From assembly GCA_021495925.1 (NCBI GenBank), contig JAKEKT010000021.1, positions 372,001 to 436,000 on the forward strand: a stretch of 64,000 nt of DNA. The letters run 5' to 3'. The notes under the pieces are model-generated. The model had not been told where the DNA came from. It searched no databases and was given only the letters and a program-made list of their open reading frames with translations. The stretch comes from Diplodia intermedia. Lineage: Eukaryota > Ascomycota > Dothideomycetes > Botryosphaeriales > Botryosphaeriaceae. Each line of letters starts with the position of its first letter. The first letter of the stretch is position 1. The translations under genes and the position numbers were made by a program. Shown piece by piece: positions 54,404 to 64,000 of this stretch.

Positions 54404-56104
54404 ATGTTCTTCCTCCTACTCCTGGTATCCGCAGTGGTAAGTTGGTGTATCCGAAGTCCATCTGGATCGACAGCGCTGATGCGGACGGAAGTGCCTGTGG
54501 TTCACGGGCAAATGCGTCTACAATCTCTACCTTCACCCGCTACGCTCCTACCCGGGGCCGTGGCTTTGCCGTGCTACATCCCTCCCGCGAATCTGGCACC
54601 GTATCGTCGGCACGAGCATCTCGCATGCGCACCGCGCCCATGAGAGATATGGGCCTGTCGTGCGCCTCAGCCCGGCTGAGCTCAGCTACATCACTGGCGA
54701 TGCTTGGGACGGTGAGTTTGCCCATCGTTCCAACTCCTGTCCTGCAAGATTCTGATGCTCAAGCAGACATATACGCAAGGCACGGTGGCCATGAAGCACT
54801 TCCCAAAGAACCCGCCTTCAACTCGGCGCCGCCTGATCTCCCGCGCGGGCTCGTGCAGGCCCACGACGGCCCGCAACACGCACGCCAGCGCCGCATCTTC
54901 GCCCCCGCCTTCTCCAACACGTCCCTCAAGAAGCAGGAATCCCTGATCCGGGGCCACGTGCAGAAGCTCGTCGCCAACCTGCAACGAGCGTGCGACAGCG
55001 GCCACGACGGCGAGACCGAAGTCGACATGGCCGACCTCTTCAACTTCATGACCTTCGACGTCATGGCCGATCTCGCCTTCGGGCGGCCGCTGGGGCTGCT
55101 GGACAGCGGAACGTACACGCCCTGGGTGCGCAACGTCTTCGCCGTCTTCCGCCTGCTGTCGTTGCGCACCGTCATCCTGTTCTACTTGCCGCAGCTGAAG
55201 CACCTCATGACGCGGCTGCTGTCGACGAAGAGCACGGTCGAGAGACGCAAGGCTTACATCGACTACGCCGCCGGCCTGGTCGACCAGCGGCTGGACCAGG
55301 ACGGCCACACCGAGCGGCCGGACATCTGGAGCCTCGTCGAGAAGAAGCAGGACGTGATGAGTCGCCGCGAGATGCACGTCAACGCGGCAATATTCATGGC
55401 CGCCGGGACCGAGACGACGGCCACGGCGCTTTGCGGGATGATGTGGTATCTCACGCGGAACCGGGACAAGATGGACATCGCCGCGAGAGAGGCCCGCAAC
55501 TTGGCGGCGGAGGACCTCATCATGGAGACGCTGGCGACCCTGCCTTATCTCAACGCCGTCATCAATGAGAGCATGAGGCTGTATCCACCCGCGCCGGATA
55601 TGCTGTACAGGCTCGTACCGGAAGGAGGTGCCGTCGTTGGCGGGAAACATGTGCCAGCGGGGGTGAGTTGACGCCGCATCCACTTGCCACGGGACAGTTG
55701 CTAACGTGATTATCGCCCACAGGCTGTTGTGGGAATCCATCAATGGCCAGCGTACCACTCCGCCCGCAACTTCACACGCCCGGAAGAGTTCCTTCCCGAG
55801 CGGTGGCTGCCCGAAGCCTCCGAGGGCGAATTTGCGAATGACGACAGGAGGATCGTGCAGCCCTTCTCCAGGGGATCGAGAACCTGCATCGGCAAGAAGT
55901 AAGTCTGTCTGCATGCCATAGCTGAGCAACGTATACTGATACACTCACCGTCTTGCGCTGCATGAGATACGGTTGGCTTTGACCAGCATCCTAAGGCAAT
56001 TCGATTTCTTCCCTACCGAGAAAAACAGTGATTGGATGGAGCAGAAGTCCTTCATTGTGTGGGAGAAGTCTCCACTGGTCATGAAAGTAAAGAGCGTGAC
56101 CTGA
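54404..56104 (+). CDS. Cytochrome P450 monooxygenase (possible splice-site lesion)
   Basis: Exons 54404-54436, 54492-54711, 54767-55662, 55723-55898 and 55951-56104 give 492 residues. An N-terminal membrane anchor (MFFLLLLVSAVCLWFTG) leads to YNLYLHPLRSYPGPWL. The I-helix is FMAAGTETTATALCGMMWYL, ExxR is NESMRLYPPAP, the PERF-like block is EEFLPERWLP and the heme loop is FSRGSRTCIGK with ligand Cys438. It is an ER-bound oxidase typical of specialised metabolism. The last intron is unusual: a good GTAAGT donor after CIGKN, but the only position that restores LALHEIRLALTS is preceded by CACCG rather than an AG. Either a non-canonical site is used, the base is wrong, or the gene is damaged. Confidence 0.83.
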
Positions 56105-56405
56105 CTGAGGGAGACTGCAAGATGGAACTAGTCGCTACTTTTCTTTTCAAATCGCCTTTCCCTCTAGCTCCCCGAGAATGCATGTTTGCTTTTGCTTAAT
56201 ACCAACGAAAGTTCAACGCCAAAGGGATTGTGATTGATGCAGGTAACATCCATAATGGGAATAGATGTGGGGAAACAAGCTTCCTGCGAGTAAACAGCAG
56301 AACCGCGGCTCAGAAGAGAGATGTCCTTCTTCCGTCCAATATTCAACCAATTTCCAATGCCGAGATTTCGTTTTTCAACCCAAGTCCTGATAAGCTTCAT
56401 TCAGC
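56105..56405. other. Convergent spacer
   Basis: 3' flanks of the P450 and MFS genes. Nothing else seen. Confidence 0.4.
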
Positions 56406-58500
56406 TTAAATCGGAGTAAAATCATCCGTAGTCTCAGTTTCGGGCACAAGAAACAACACCCCAATAACCACAATACTTGCACTAATAGAGAGTACTGCCT
56501 GGGTTTTTAGTGACGAAGACCAGCTTAGAGGAGTTGTAGTGACTTACGTGGGATGGATTGAAAAGCGGCGAGATATTCCCGACGCACAATGGCCCTCGTG
56601 CTCTGCGGAAGCCACTGATAGAACCTCGAGTCCTTGATGATGTCTTCAATCATCTACGCCTCACAGTCAGCACATCCCGCGCCCACCCGAGACCACTCCA
56701 CCACTCACCGCATCCCTATCCGAGCCCTCTTCCTGCGGCAGCGCCGCGCGCAGGCCGCGCCGAAACAGGTTCCGCAGCAGCTTCGTCGACAGGTTCGTGC
56801 CGAGGATGCTGCCCAGCTGCTGCGAGAGGTAGTAGGCGGTGATGCCCTCGGCGGCGTGCCGCTTCGGCGTGAAGTGCGACATGCCCACGAACTGCGCCGA
56901 CAGCGTCCACCCGAAGGCCGCGCCCCCGACAAAGATGTACGCGAGCTCCGCCGCGTTCTCGAGCCCGTCGCGCCAGCGGATGGCGATGAGCGCGTAGCCC
57001 GCAATCGCGACGAAGGTGCAGATGAAGCTTGGCCGCCTGTAGCGGTGGAATCTGGAGCGCGGGAACAGGCTGTCAGAGAGGCTGGGTTGTCAATGGGATA
57101 CATATGCTTGGGCGCGACGCTACCTCGTGAAAGCGATGCCCGAGGCTAAGCCTCCAGTTGCGGCCCCGACACTTGAAGGGACCATGTACACGGCCGCCAT
57201 TGTGTTGGTGGCGCCTTTCGTGTAGATGTAGAATGGCGTCAGGTTGGTTATCATCTGCCGCGGTGTCAGCCGTAGTCAAAGTGTTTGAGGGCTGGGGCTC
57301 GTTTTACCGCAAACCTTGCCACAAACACAAAGATCTGGATGGCGCAGAACCCACCCCCGCTCGTTGGCTTCAGTAGTGACAGAGGGGTCAGGGGGTTTGT
57401 TGCCCAGAATCTCTCGACGAGAACGAAGGCAATGATGAAAGAGACGCAGACTGCTGCTAAGCTAATGATGCCTGGATGTGTCCAAGCCAGCCGATCACCG
57501 CCCAGATCTACAAAGAGTACAAAGGTGGAGACGGCAACGATGAAGGTAAAGATGCCTGCAAAGTCTATCTGGCGAATGGCTTCGATGCCCGACTTGCGCT
57601 CTTGGTCAGGCACATCGTTGTTGGACAGATCTGCTGGTAGGCTGAATGCAATGAGGAGAGCGCAGCACAAGCTGACGGGACACTGCGAAAGGAAGGACCT
57701 GAGAGCGTTAATGGGCTTTGGCAATGAAGGTGACGGGGCTGCGTACCATCTCCAACCAATGACGTCGGAAAGCCAGGCTCCGAGCGGCGGCCCACCGCTT
57801 CGCCCAATCGTGGTGATGACGGTCACGAAGCTTCGGAAAAGGGCTATCTGGCGTCGATGTGCAACATCTGGCCCTAAGGTTAGCCAAAAAGTGACATCCC
57901 GTTGGGTTTTCAACTTGCCGGTGATGATGACGGAGACCAGGCCGATGAGTCCAGCCCCGCCAAGACCTGTGACAAGTCTTCCAGCAATGGCGTACCAGAG
58001 TGATCCGGCGAGTCCACTTCACAATCCTGTTACTGAAAGCCAAGCAAATGTTCATGGGACGGAACTTACACCCATAAGTTGCCAATGGTGAACAGAGCGT
58101 AGCAGAATAGTAACGGCCGCTTTCGGCCGTAGATTTGGGCCAGCTTCCCACACTTGTACCTTGCGTCAGTCTATGTGCAGACAAAGGCCGGCTTGAGCTT
58201 ACGATGGGAAGGGCGATTGAGTAGCCGAGGTTGTAGCTGATAAGCAGCCACGGTGCCTCCTGCAACTGCCGCAAGTCTGAGCCAACAATGGTGTACATGG
58301 AAATCATGAGGGACTCGTCGGCGGAAGCTATAAAGGCTCCTGTCATGTCCTGTCAGTTCGGCTTGTCTCGCCGCGTCTGTGTGTCACTTACCCAGAAGTG
58401 TTGCAATGACACATAGAATGCCTCTGCTGTCTGAGAATATCGACCGCGTTCTCCCACTGCTCCTCGAGTGTAACAAGCTTTCTGTCTCTCGATTGGCCAT
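56406..58500 (-). CDS. MFS transporter (14-TM DHA2-like)
   Basis: Ten exons: 58392-58500, 58203-58339, 58070-58152, 57919-58016, 57747-57873, 57308-57698, 57124-57254, 56709-57051, 56548-56653 and 56406-56494, totalling 537 residues. Landmarks are FIASADESLMISMYTIVGSD in TM1, the motif-A block CGKLAQIYGRKRPLL, AGRLVTGLGGAGLIGLVSVI, GGPPLGAWLSDVIGWRW (motif C), FAMITNLTPFYIYTKG and ITAYYLSQQLGSILGTNLS. The length and helix count fit a 14-TM proton antiporter of the vacuolar amino-acid / multidrug type. The intron after IIT uses a consensus GC donor (G|GCAAGT). It lies convergent to the P450 and divergent from the 2OG oxygenase, so it could export or compartmentalise the locus product. Confidence 0.87.
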
Positions 58501-59296
58501 GATTTCGATCAATTGAGGGCAGATGGTTCAGGAGTTCAGAGGTGGTGATTGTTGTCCCCCGGTCCGCGTTTGCCTTTGTTGCGTCTGAATTGTAAGGACG
58601 TTAGAATCATTGCAAACAGCTCGCAATTAATACCACAAGTTTACCGCCAGGTGTATTTTACAGAGTACCGGTTAGCCGTTTTCCACCCAAACATGCTCGA
58701 ATGGAGGAAAAAGACCCCAACGACGATGCCACCAGTGTTACGTATACAGCAGGACACTAGGCCCAGATAGGCAATAGCCGGTGAGATGGTACTCGATGGC
58801 GCAACTGCTGCATTGACTAGATTGGGGGAGCGCCTGCATCTGACGTGGTACATGGACAACATGGCAAACTCACGAGAGCCTGGACCCACAGACAGACATG
58901 CGGATCCTTGAGGCGCTTAGACGCCAAAGCTTTCATGCAGTTGATAGTCCACGAGGATCACACTCGGGTTCGCTTGGATGACGACATGGTCTAGAAGATG
59001 CAGAGCGAGTGTGGCTGATGCACGCCCCGCAGTTACGAACGCCAAGCCATATTCCACTAGTATGCATTTCCGAGACATGCAGTGCACCGCGCGGTTGGCG
59101 ATCTGTCGATGGAAAGCGGGGAAGATGCCAGATGAGGTATTTCCAGACGCTTGGTAGTTTCCCGGAAATCGAGTCCAGCGCAGTACGTCCATTAAAGTAG
59201 AATCCCTGGTAGACACTCGCTCCATATCCATTGCCTTCTTGTGCATCCACTTGCTGCCTTCAACCAGCCCCACGTCCCAGCCTTCTCACTTTCACC
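58501..59296. promoter_or_regulatory. Divergent promoter between MFS and 2OG oxygenase genes
   Basis: 796 bases with no recognisable gene. Position suggests joint regulation. Confidence 0.35.
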
Positions 59297-60250
59297 ATGT
59301 CCTCTCCTCTCAAAGCTCAGCAGAACGGAGCCGCCACCATTCACGAGCTGGAGGTGGTGGACTATGCCCGTCTCCGGAGTCGCGACGCGTCAGAGATGGA
59401 GAAGCTCCTGTCAAACGCCCGCGCGCCGGGGGCATTCTACCTCGACCTGCGAGACCAGGAGCGGGGCTCGTCGATCCTTGAGAAAGTGCACCCCGTATAC
59501 CAGCTCGCCGAGCGATACTTTGACCAGCTCCCAGCGTGGAAGCTCAAAGACGCGCGGGCGGACCAGAAGCCTTCGCAGGATCGAGGGTGACTCTCGTCCA
59601 TCACCCGAAGATGATGTCGGTACATGCTGACCTCGAGGCAGATACAAGCAGTGTGAGGGTGACGAGTCCTTCGAGGTGATACAACGCCACGCTTGCCACG
59701 GCGTTCATGTATGCTGACCCTTCGGCAGATCGCCCGCGACGAACGGATCAGCGGCCAAGCAGCCCTCCCCGCCGTATTCCACGAGAAGGAGGAGATGGTT
59801 GACAGTTTCTCCGACGCCTGCCACGAAGCATGCGAGACGATGCTGGCATGCTTGTCGGAATCGCTCGACAAGGGGCAAGAATTCCAGACGTACCATCGCC
59901 CGGGCGAGGCGAGCGACTCGGGGCTGAAGCTCATCTACGAGCCGTGCAGGCACCGCGTGGCCGAGGTCGTGGACAACACGCACACGGACGGCGGCACACT
60001 GACGCTGCTGTTCTACGAGGAGTTGGGGGTCGAGGCGGAGCTGCAAAAGGGCGGAGACTGGGCTTTCATCCCGCCCAAAGAGGGCTGTGCCATCATCAAC
60101 GTGGCCGATTCTCTGCAACGCATGTCTGGAGGAGCACTGCACTCGCTTCTGCACCGAGTCACGCAGCCGGCTGATGGGTACAAGAAGCGCTACTACATCT
60201 CGTACTTCCTGCGTCCCGAACAGGCCTGGAAGGACGCCCAGGTCGCCTGA
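59297..60250 (+). CDS. 2-oxoglutarate/Fe(II)-dependent oxygenase (isopenicillin N synthase-like fold)
   Basis: Exons 59297-59586, 59642-59675 and 59729-60250 encode 281 residues. The N-terminal half has VVDYARLRSRD and RAPGAFYLDLRD. The double-stranded beta-helix core has the iron ligands HxD in NTHTDGGTLTLLFYEELG and the distal His in GALHSLLHRVTQP, with the 2OG-binding Arg in KKRYYISYFLRP. The sequence around the HxD motif (EVVDNTHTDGGTLTLLF) is typical of fungal tailoring oxygenases. At 281 residues it is shorter than plant members (about 330), mainly at the N-terminus. Substrate unknown. It lies within a run of oxidative and transport genes. Confidence 0.88.
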
Positions 60251-60368
60251 GACGACCTTCCACTTGTCTCACCCGCCACGCACGATGAGCAAAGCAGTGG
60301 TTGGCAGATAGCTATCTACGAGAATAAATCACATGGGAGAGAGATTTCCATCAGACAAACGAACAGTG

Positions 60369-61270
60369 TCAGTGAGCAACCGCAACCACGAGCCCCCAGT
60401 TCTCCTGCGAGCCCCCGCCCTTGGCCGGCTCCGCGGCCGACGCAGCCTTGGTGGCAAACTCCAACGCATTGAGGTTCTCGTTCCGGACAAAGTCGGCGAC
60501 GTGGGCGGGGACGTCGGCGACCCTGTTGTAGGGGCCGGGCACGGGCTCGCCCAGGGCCTCGTACACGGGGATGACGCCGGTCCACACGGCGGCGAGCACG
60601 TCGTCGCGCCGCAGGTCCTTGCGCTCGTCGCTCGGGACGTGGCCCTTGACCTTGGCGCTGGCCCGCTCGATGCGCACCTTGAGGATGCGCGTCGCCTGCA
60701 TCTCGCCGCCGTCGGGCGGCACGCGCGTGTGCGCCCACCGCCCCGGCACCACGGCGTTCGTGATGAGCTCCATCGCCCACAGCTTCTCGGCCGCGTCGTC
60801 GACGATGCTGGCCCGCCCCTGCAGCATCGCGGACCGGTAGTTGTAGCTGTGGTTGAACGGCGTCAGCGCCAGCGTGAAGCCGTCGACCTTGGTCGCCTCG
60901 ATGCACACGGGCAGCCCGCCGCCGTCTCCGCCACCGTCGGCGCCCAGACGCATCAGCCGGCTGGAGACGTAGCCGTGCAGGTAGCATGCCGGGGCGGCGT
61001 CGTCGCCGTCGGGTGCGTACGCGGCGATCTGGCCGATCATGGGCAGTACCACTGGATAGGGGTCGTCGGAGGCGGGCTGGAAGCCGACATGGCAGACGCT
61101 CGATGTGTTGACGATGTTGTGGATCGTCTCGGCGTCGTACGTGCCTGGCGTGCGGGGGTTAGGGTTGGGCCCGTCTCGGTGCGACGGTGGGTTGGCTGCT
61201 CACCTCGGTGCTTCTTCCGGTTGAAGGCGGTCGCTGGCGTCTGCGGGTAGCTTGCTTCTTCGTCCCGCAT
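60369..61270 (-). CDS. FMN-binding split-barrel protein (pyridoxamine 5'-phosphate oxidase-related)
   Basis: Exons 61204-61270 and 60369-61144 encode 280 residues. After a polar start (YPQTPATAFNRKKHRGTYD) come family motifs: IHNIVNTSSVCHVGF, VVLPMIGQIAAY, CYLHGYVSSRL, VCIEATKVDGFTLAL, HSYNYRSAMLQGRASIVDD and ITNAVVPGRWAHTRVPP. Members bind flavin nucleotides, and in some cases heme, and act as oxidoreductases of unknown specificity. The 5' end faces the tyrosyl-tRNA synthetase-like gene across a 437-base divergent promoter; the 3' end is 119 bases from the 2OG oxygenase stop. Compact packing supports membership in one locus. Confidence 0.85.
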
Positions 61271-61707
61271 CGTTGCTGCACGCCGCTGGAGAGGGATGAG
61301 GTGGAGGCGTCCTTTACGGGCGCCGCGGGGCGTTTAAATGCAACCTCCCGCCCTTGTGCTACTCCAGGCTTTTTACCGGTTTTTCGCGGTGCATATGCAC
61401 ACTCGCAGATACGGGGCTGGCTCGTTCATCTGCATGCATGGCGGTGCGGGGCGAGCCGCCGGACCTGGTCGAGCCGCGGTGCATGTACAAGCTTCTCCAA
61501 CCATTACGTACTGCATTGCTCCCGTGGCGGGAGATCGGCACATGCATGCAGACGGCAATAGTCTCGCCAAGGCCAGAAGCTCCAGGGCACCGCCATCAGC
61601 CTCGTCGACGCCGGATCCAGAGGTCGGATGTGAACAGCTGGGTACTTAAGCTGCGTGATGGCACTGGGAGTGAGCATCCAACACGCCGCCTACCACACTG
61701 CTGCACC
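61271..61707. promoter_or_regulatory. Divergent promoter with TGCATG-type palindromes
   Basis: The 437-base spacer contains a 12-bp palindrome GTGCATATGCAC (61389-61400), TGCATGCA at 61431-61438 and 61543-61550, and GTGCATGTAC near 61479. The density is well above chance for this composition; the binding factor is unknown. Confidence 0.5.
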
Positions 61708-63035
61708 ATGCTCCCCGTCGAGGAGAGGCTCCGTCTTGTGACGCGCAGGCAGACCCTCCCGGAGGATGAAGGGCTGTTTGTGAAGCTGCTCAGCGAGAAG
61801 GAGAAGCCAACCATCACCTGGCGTGGGTCGAACCAATGCACCGTCCCGCCTGCTTTGCTAACAAACGCACGCAGTCACCACGCCAACCGGAAAGCGTTCG
61901 TAGTCCGCCAGGGACGTGTTGGGCCAGCTAGTGCTAACAGCTCATGCAGCTCATGTGGGCTACTTCGTGCCGCTGGCCAAAATGGTCGACTTCCTCAGAG
62001 CGGGGCTCGACGTGCGTTCACTTCCCCCAACAGAGCCCGCATGCTGACGGCGCTAGGTAACGATCCTCATCCTGGATGTGTATGGCTTCCTGGTGAATTA
62101 CAAGCATCCCATGGAGCTGGTGGCGCACCGGAGGGAGTACTACCGCCTGCTCGCGACCGCCATCCTCCAGAGCCTCGGAGTGCAGCCGGGCCAGGTGAAG
62201 TTCGTGATCGAGTCGACCAGGGTGTACACCAAGGAGTTCATGGTGGACCTGCAGCGGCTGTGCGCGTTGATGACGCAGCAGGACGCCCGCGACACGTGCG
62301 ACGAGATCGCCTCGACGACGATGCTCAGCCCGATGCTCTGCTGCGTCCATCAAACCCTGTCCGAAGAGTACCTCGACATGGACATCCAGCTCGGCGGGGA
62401 AGACCAGGTATGGCATTCCATCTCCCGCAGTGTGGTCTCGCGCGCTAAACCGCTCACTCCAGGACGGCCTGTTCGCGCATGCGAGAAAGTTCCTGCCGCT
62501 CCTCGGCTACAGGCAGCGGCTGCACGTCATGAACACCATGGTCGCGGGCCTCGACGGCCTCAAGATGTCGTCGTCCAAGCCGGCAGAGACGAAGATCGAG
62601 TTCCTTGACGATCCCGATACCGTGCGGCGCAAGGTGCAGCACGCCTCCTGCCCGCCCCGCGAGCTGGCCGAGAACGGCGTCATGGGGCTGCTCGAGGACG
62701 TCTTGCTGCCGATCAGCGAGCTGCGGCTCGAGCGTGGGCGCGGGCAGACGGGGTTGAACGTGGACGAGGGGCGTGGTGTCACCCAGCGTCCGTTCATCAC
62801 GGAGGACGCTCCGGAGGATGCCGTCTTTTCCGTGTCAGCTGGGGAGGGCAAATGGCTGCACTTTGCGTCGTACGAAGAACTCAAGCGAGCTTACGTTGGC
62901 GGCACGATCGATCCTCAGGAGCTCAAGGATGCTGTGGCCGAGGCGTTTAATGAGCTGCTGGCCCCCATTCGCCAGATCTACCAGGAGAGCAAGGAGTGGC
63001 AAGAGGTCGACCGTGCGGCTTACCCGAATGAGTGA
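61708..63035 (+). CDS. Tyrosyl-tRNA synthetase-like protein (diverged paralogue)
   Basis: Exons 61708-61822, 61875-61895 (a 21-base micro-exon), 61950-62011, 62057-62407 and 62463-63035 encode 373 residues. The class I signatures are TTPTGKPHVGYFVPLAKMVD (HVGY in the HIGH position, residues 47-50) and GLKMSSSKP (KMSSS at 217-221). The order matches eukaryotic/archaeal TyrRS: VEERLRLVTRRQTL, VTILILDVYGFLVNYKHPME, EEYLDMDIQLGGEDQ and LHVMNTMVAGLDG. The middle diverges from housekeeping enzymes: the usual GTDYQLS tyrosine-pocket region reads ESTRVYTKE. The length fits a cytosolic catalytic core without the metazoan EMAP tail. Beside P450, 2OG oxygenase and exporter genes it may be a self-resistance copy or an aminoacyl-transfer enzyme. 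That is an inference; a housekeeping role is not excluded. Confidence 0.85.
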
Positions 63036-63740
63036 CGGAGAGTTAAGCAGCAGCCCATCATTTCGGTCCTCTCTTTAGCCTCAATGCATGTTATTGCGTG
63101 ATCGTCGTGCACCGATTCTGTGCCTTGTGCTGCGTAGATCCTTACGTGGGATTGCTTGGTTCATCTATATGCAGCCACACTTGCATACACGAACCAGATG
63201 TTCGGGATTTTCCCAGCTGCCCCACACGCCATCGCATCGACGTTCCCTTTCATTTGCCAATTGAAGATCGTGAAGTAGATCTGACCCGCGCCAATGCAGA
63301 TTTGGTGGGATATTATGTAATGTGTGCATCCCGGCCGTCGCTTATTCCCGGAGGTGGATGGAGACACTGCATCTCAAGCCAATCAATTTGCTGCATGGTG
63401 AGTAGAGAGCATCGGCCGTGGGGTATTTTAACATATGGGAATCGGCAGTCTGACTCGAGGAAGGTTTGCCGCAGAGGCCGGAACAAGCAGCGCTGATTAT
63501 TATTTTCATTTGCACGTAGACTACGGGTTGGAAGGAAAGGAAAGGCTTGCTGCAGCAGTTCGACTAAGATCAGAAAGCAAAGATAATCGAAAGATGCGCT
63601 AAATAGGCCGGTGAACCAAGTCTGGTAAGAAACGAATGCGGGCGGGGGAGAAGAGCATGTACCGAAACGAGAGAGATGAAATGAGCGCAGTTGCATTGCC
63701 TTATTTTGGGAAGTGAAACGAACCCTCAAGCCCTCAACTC
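63036..63740. other. Convergent intergenic region
   Basis: About 0.7 kb with no recognisable gene. Confidence 0.4.
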
Positions 63741-63983
63741 TTACCGCATGGCTCCAGTGTCCATGCAGCTTTCAACGAAGAGAGCACCAAGACGATAACC
63801 CTTGCAGAGGTCCGAGTTGGTTGCCTTGATGTTCCCCGACAGCTTGATGCACTCGGCAAGACTGCTCGCCTCGCGAGAAGCAATATCCCTCAGCGCATCC
63901 CGGCCCTCGGAGTCCAGCAGAGCGGTCGAGTTCGCCACAGCCTGGTGGAGACCGACAAACGCCCAGGCGAGGCCGAGCAGCAT
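63741..63983 (-). CDS. Possible small secreted protein (or C-terminal end of a gene entering from the right)
   Basis: 80 codons with three Cys. If translation starts at 63983 the first residues (MLLGLAWAFVGLHQAVA) act as a signal peptide, followed by a helical, charged body (SEGRDALRDIASREASSLAE) and CKGYRLGALFVESCMD. The frame stays open to the window edge (RRHFP precedes the Met), so it could instead be the last exon of a longer protein. No family recognised. Confidence 0.45.
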   Translation of the reverse strand: MLLGLAWAFVGLHQAVANSTALLDSEGRDALRDIASREASSLAECIKLSGNIKATNSDLCKGYRLGALFVESCMDTGAMR

Positions 63984-64000
63984 CGGGAAATGGCGCCGAG

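Overview
This window is nuclear DNA from a filamentous ascomycete (Pezizomycotina). Genes carry many short GT-AG introns of about 45-100 bp, intergenic DNA is modest, and third codon positions are GC-rich. The families present fit a plant-associated or saprotrophic mould: an AA9 LPMO, GH16, a GH5 mannanase, RTA1-like and PTH11/SAT4-type membrane proteins, a Zn2Cys6 regulator, a CVNH lectin and NLR-type ankyrin repeats. I cannot name the genus. Gene models were spliced by hand by matching splice sites, reading frame and family motifs; each spliced model sums to a multiple of three except where a break is stated.

Layout. 0-20 kb: a partial gene, a GPI-anchored repeat adhesin, an AA9 LPMO, a Cys-rich F-box-associated-type protein, a PRISE-type reductase, a type-B carboxylesterase, an orphan protein, a DHA1 MFS transporter, an AT-rich non-autonomous CACTA-like transposon and an M14 carboxypeptidase. 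20-29 kb: a CVNH lectin, then a likely catabolic cluster made of an AtuA/DUF1446 protein, a divergently transcribed family III CoA-transferase and a Zn2Cys6 regulator that carries an apparent frameshift. 29-32 kb: a GH16 enzyme and a frameshifted CHRD-type pseudogene. 32-41 kb: a group acting on 2-oxo and 2-hydroxy acids (SDR, ThDP enzyme, D-2-hydroxyacid dehydrogenase, DHDPS-family aldolase) around a rhodopsin-like membrane protein.

42-52 kb looks like accessory or immune-like DNA: a tail-anchored orphan protein divergent from an unusual 828-residue fusion of a trypsin-like domain with a peptide:N-glycanase domain whose catalytic Cys is Ser, then a decayed gene, an RTA1-like protein and a free-standing NLR-type ankyrin array. 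52-63 kb: a GH5 mannanase, then P450, MFS exporter, 2OG-Fe(II) oxygenase, FMN-binding split-barrel protein and a diverged tyrosyl-tRNA synthetase paralogue. These last five resemble a small specialised-metabolism locus without a PKS or NRPS core. The window ends in a possible small secreted protein.

Most noteworthy: the trypsin-like/pseudo-PNGase fusion; the CACTA-like element with symmetric GTGTAA/TTACAC ends; the TyrRS paralogue inside an oxidase/exporter locus; and three putative lesions, namely a frameshift in the Zn2Cys6 regulator, a missing AG acceptor in the P450, and the CHRD pseudogene.
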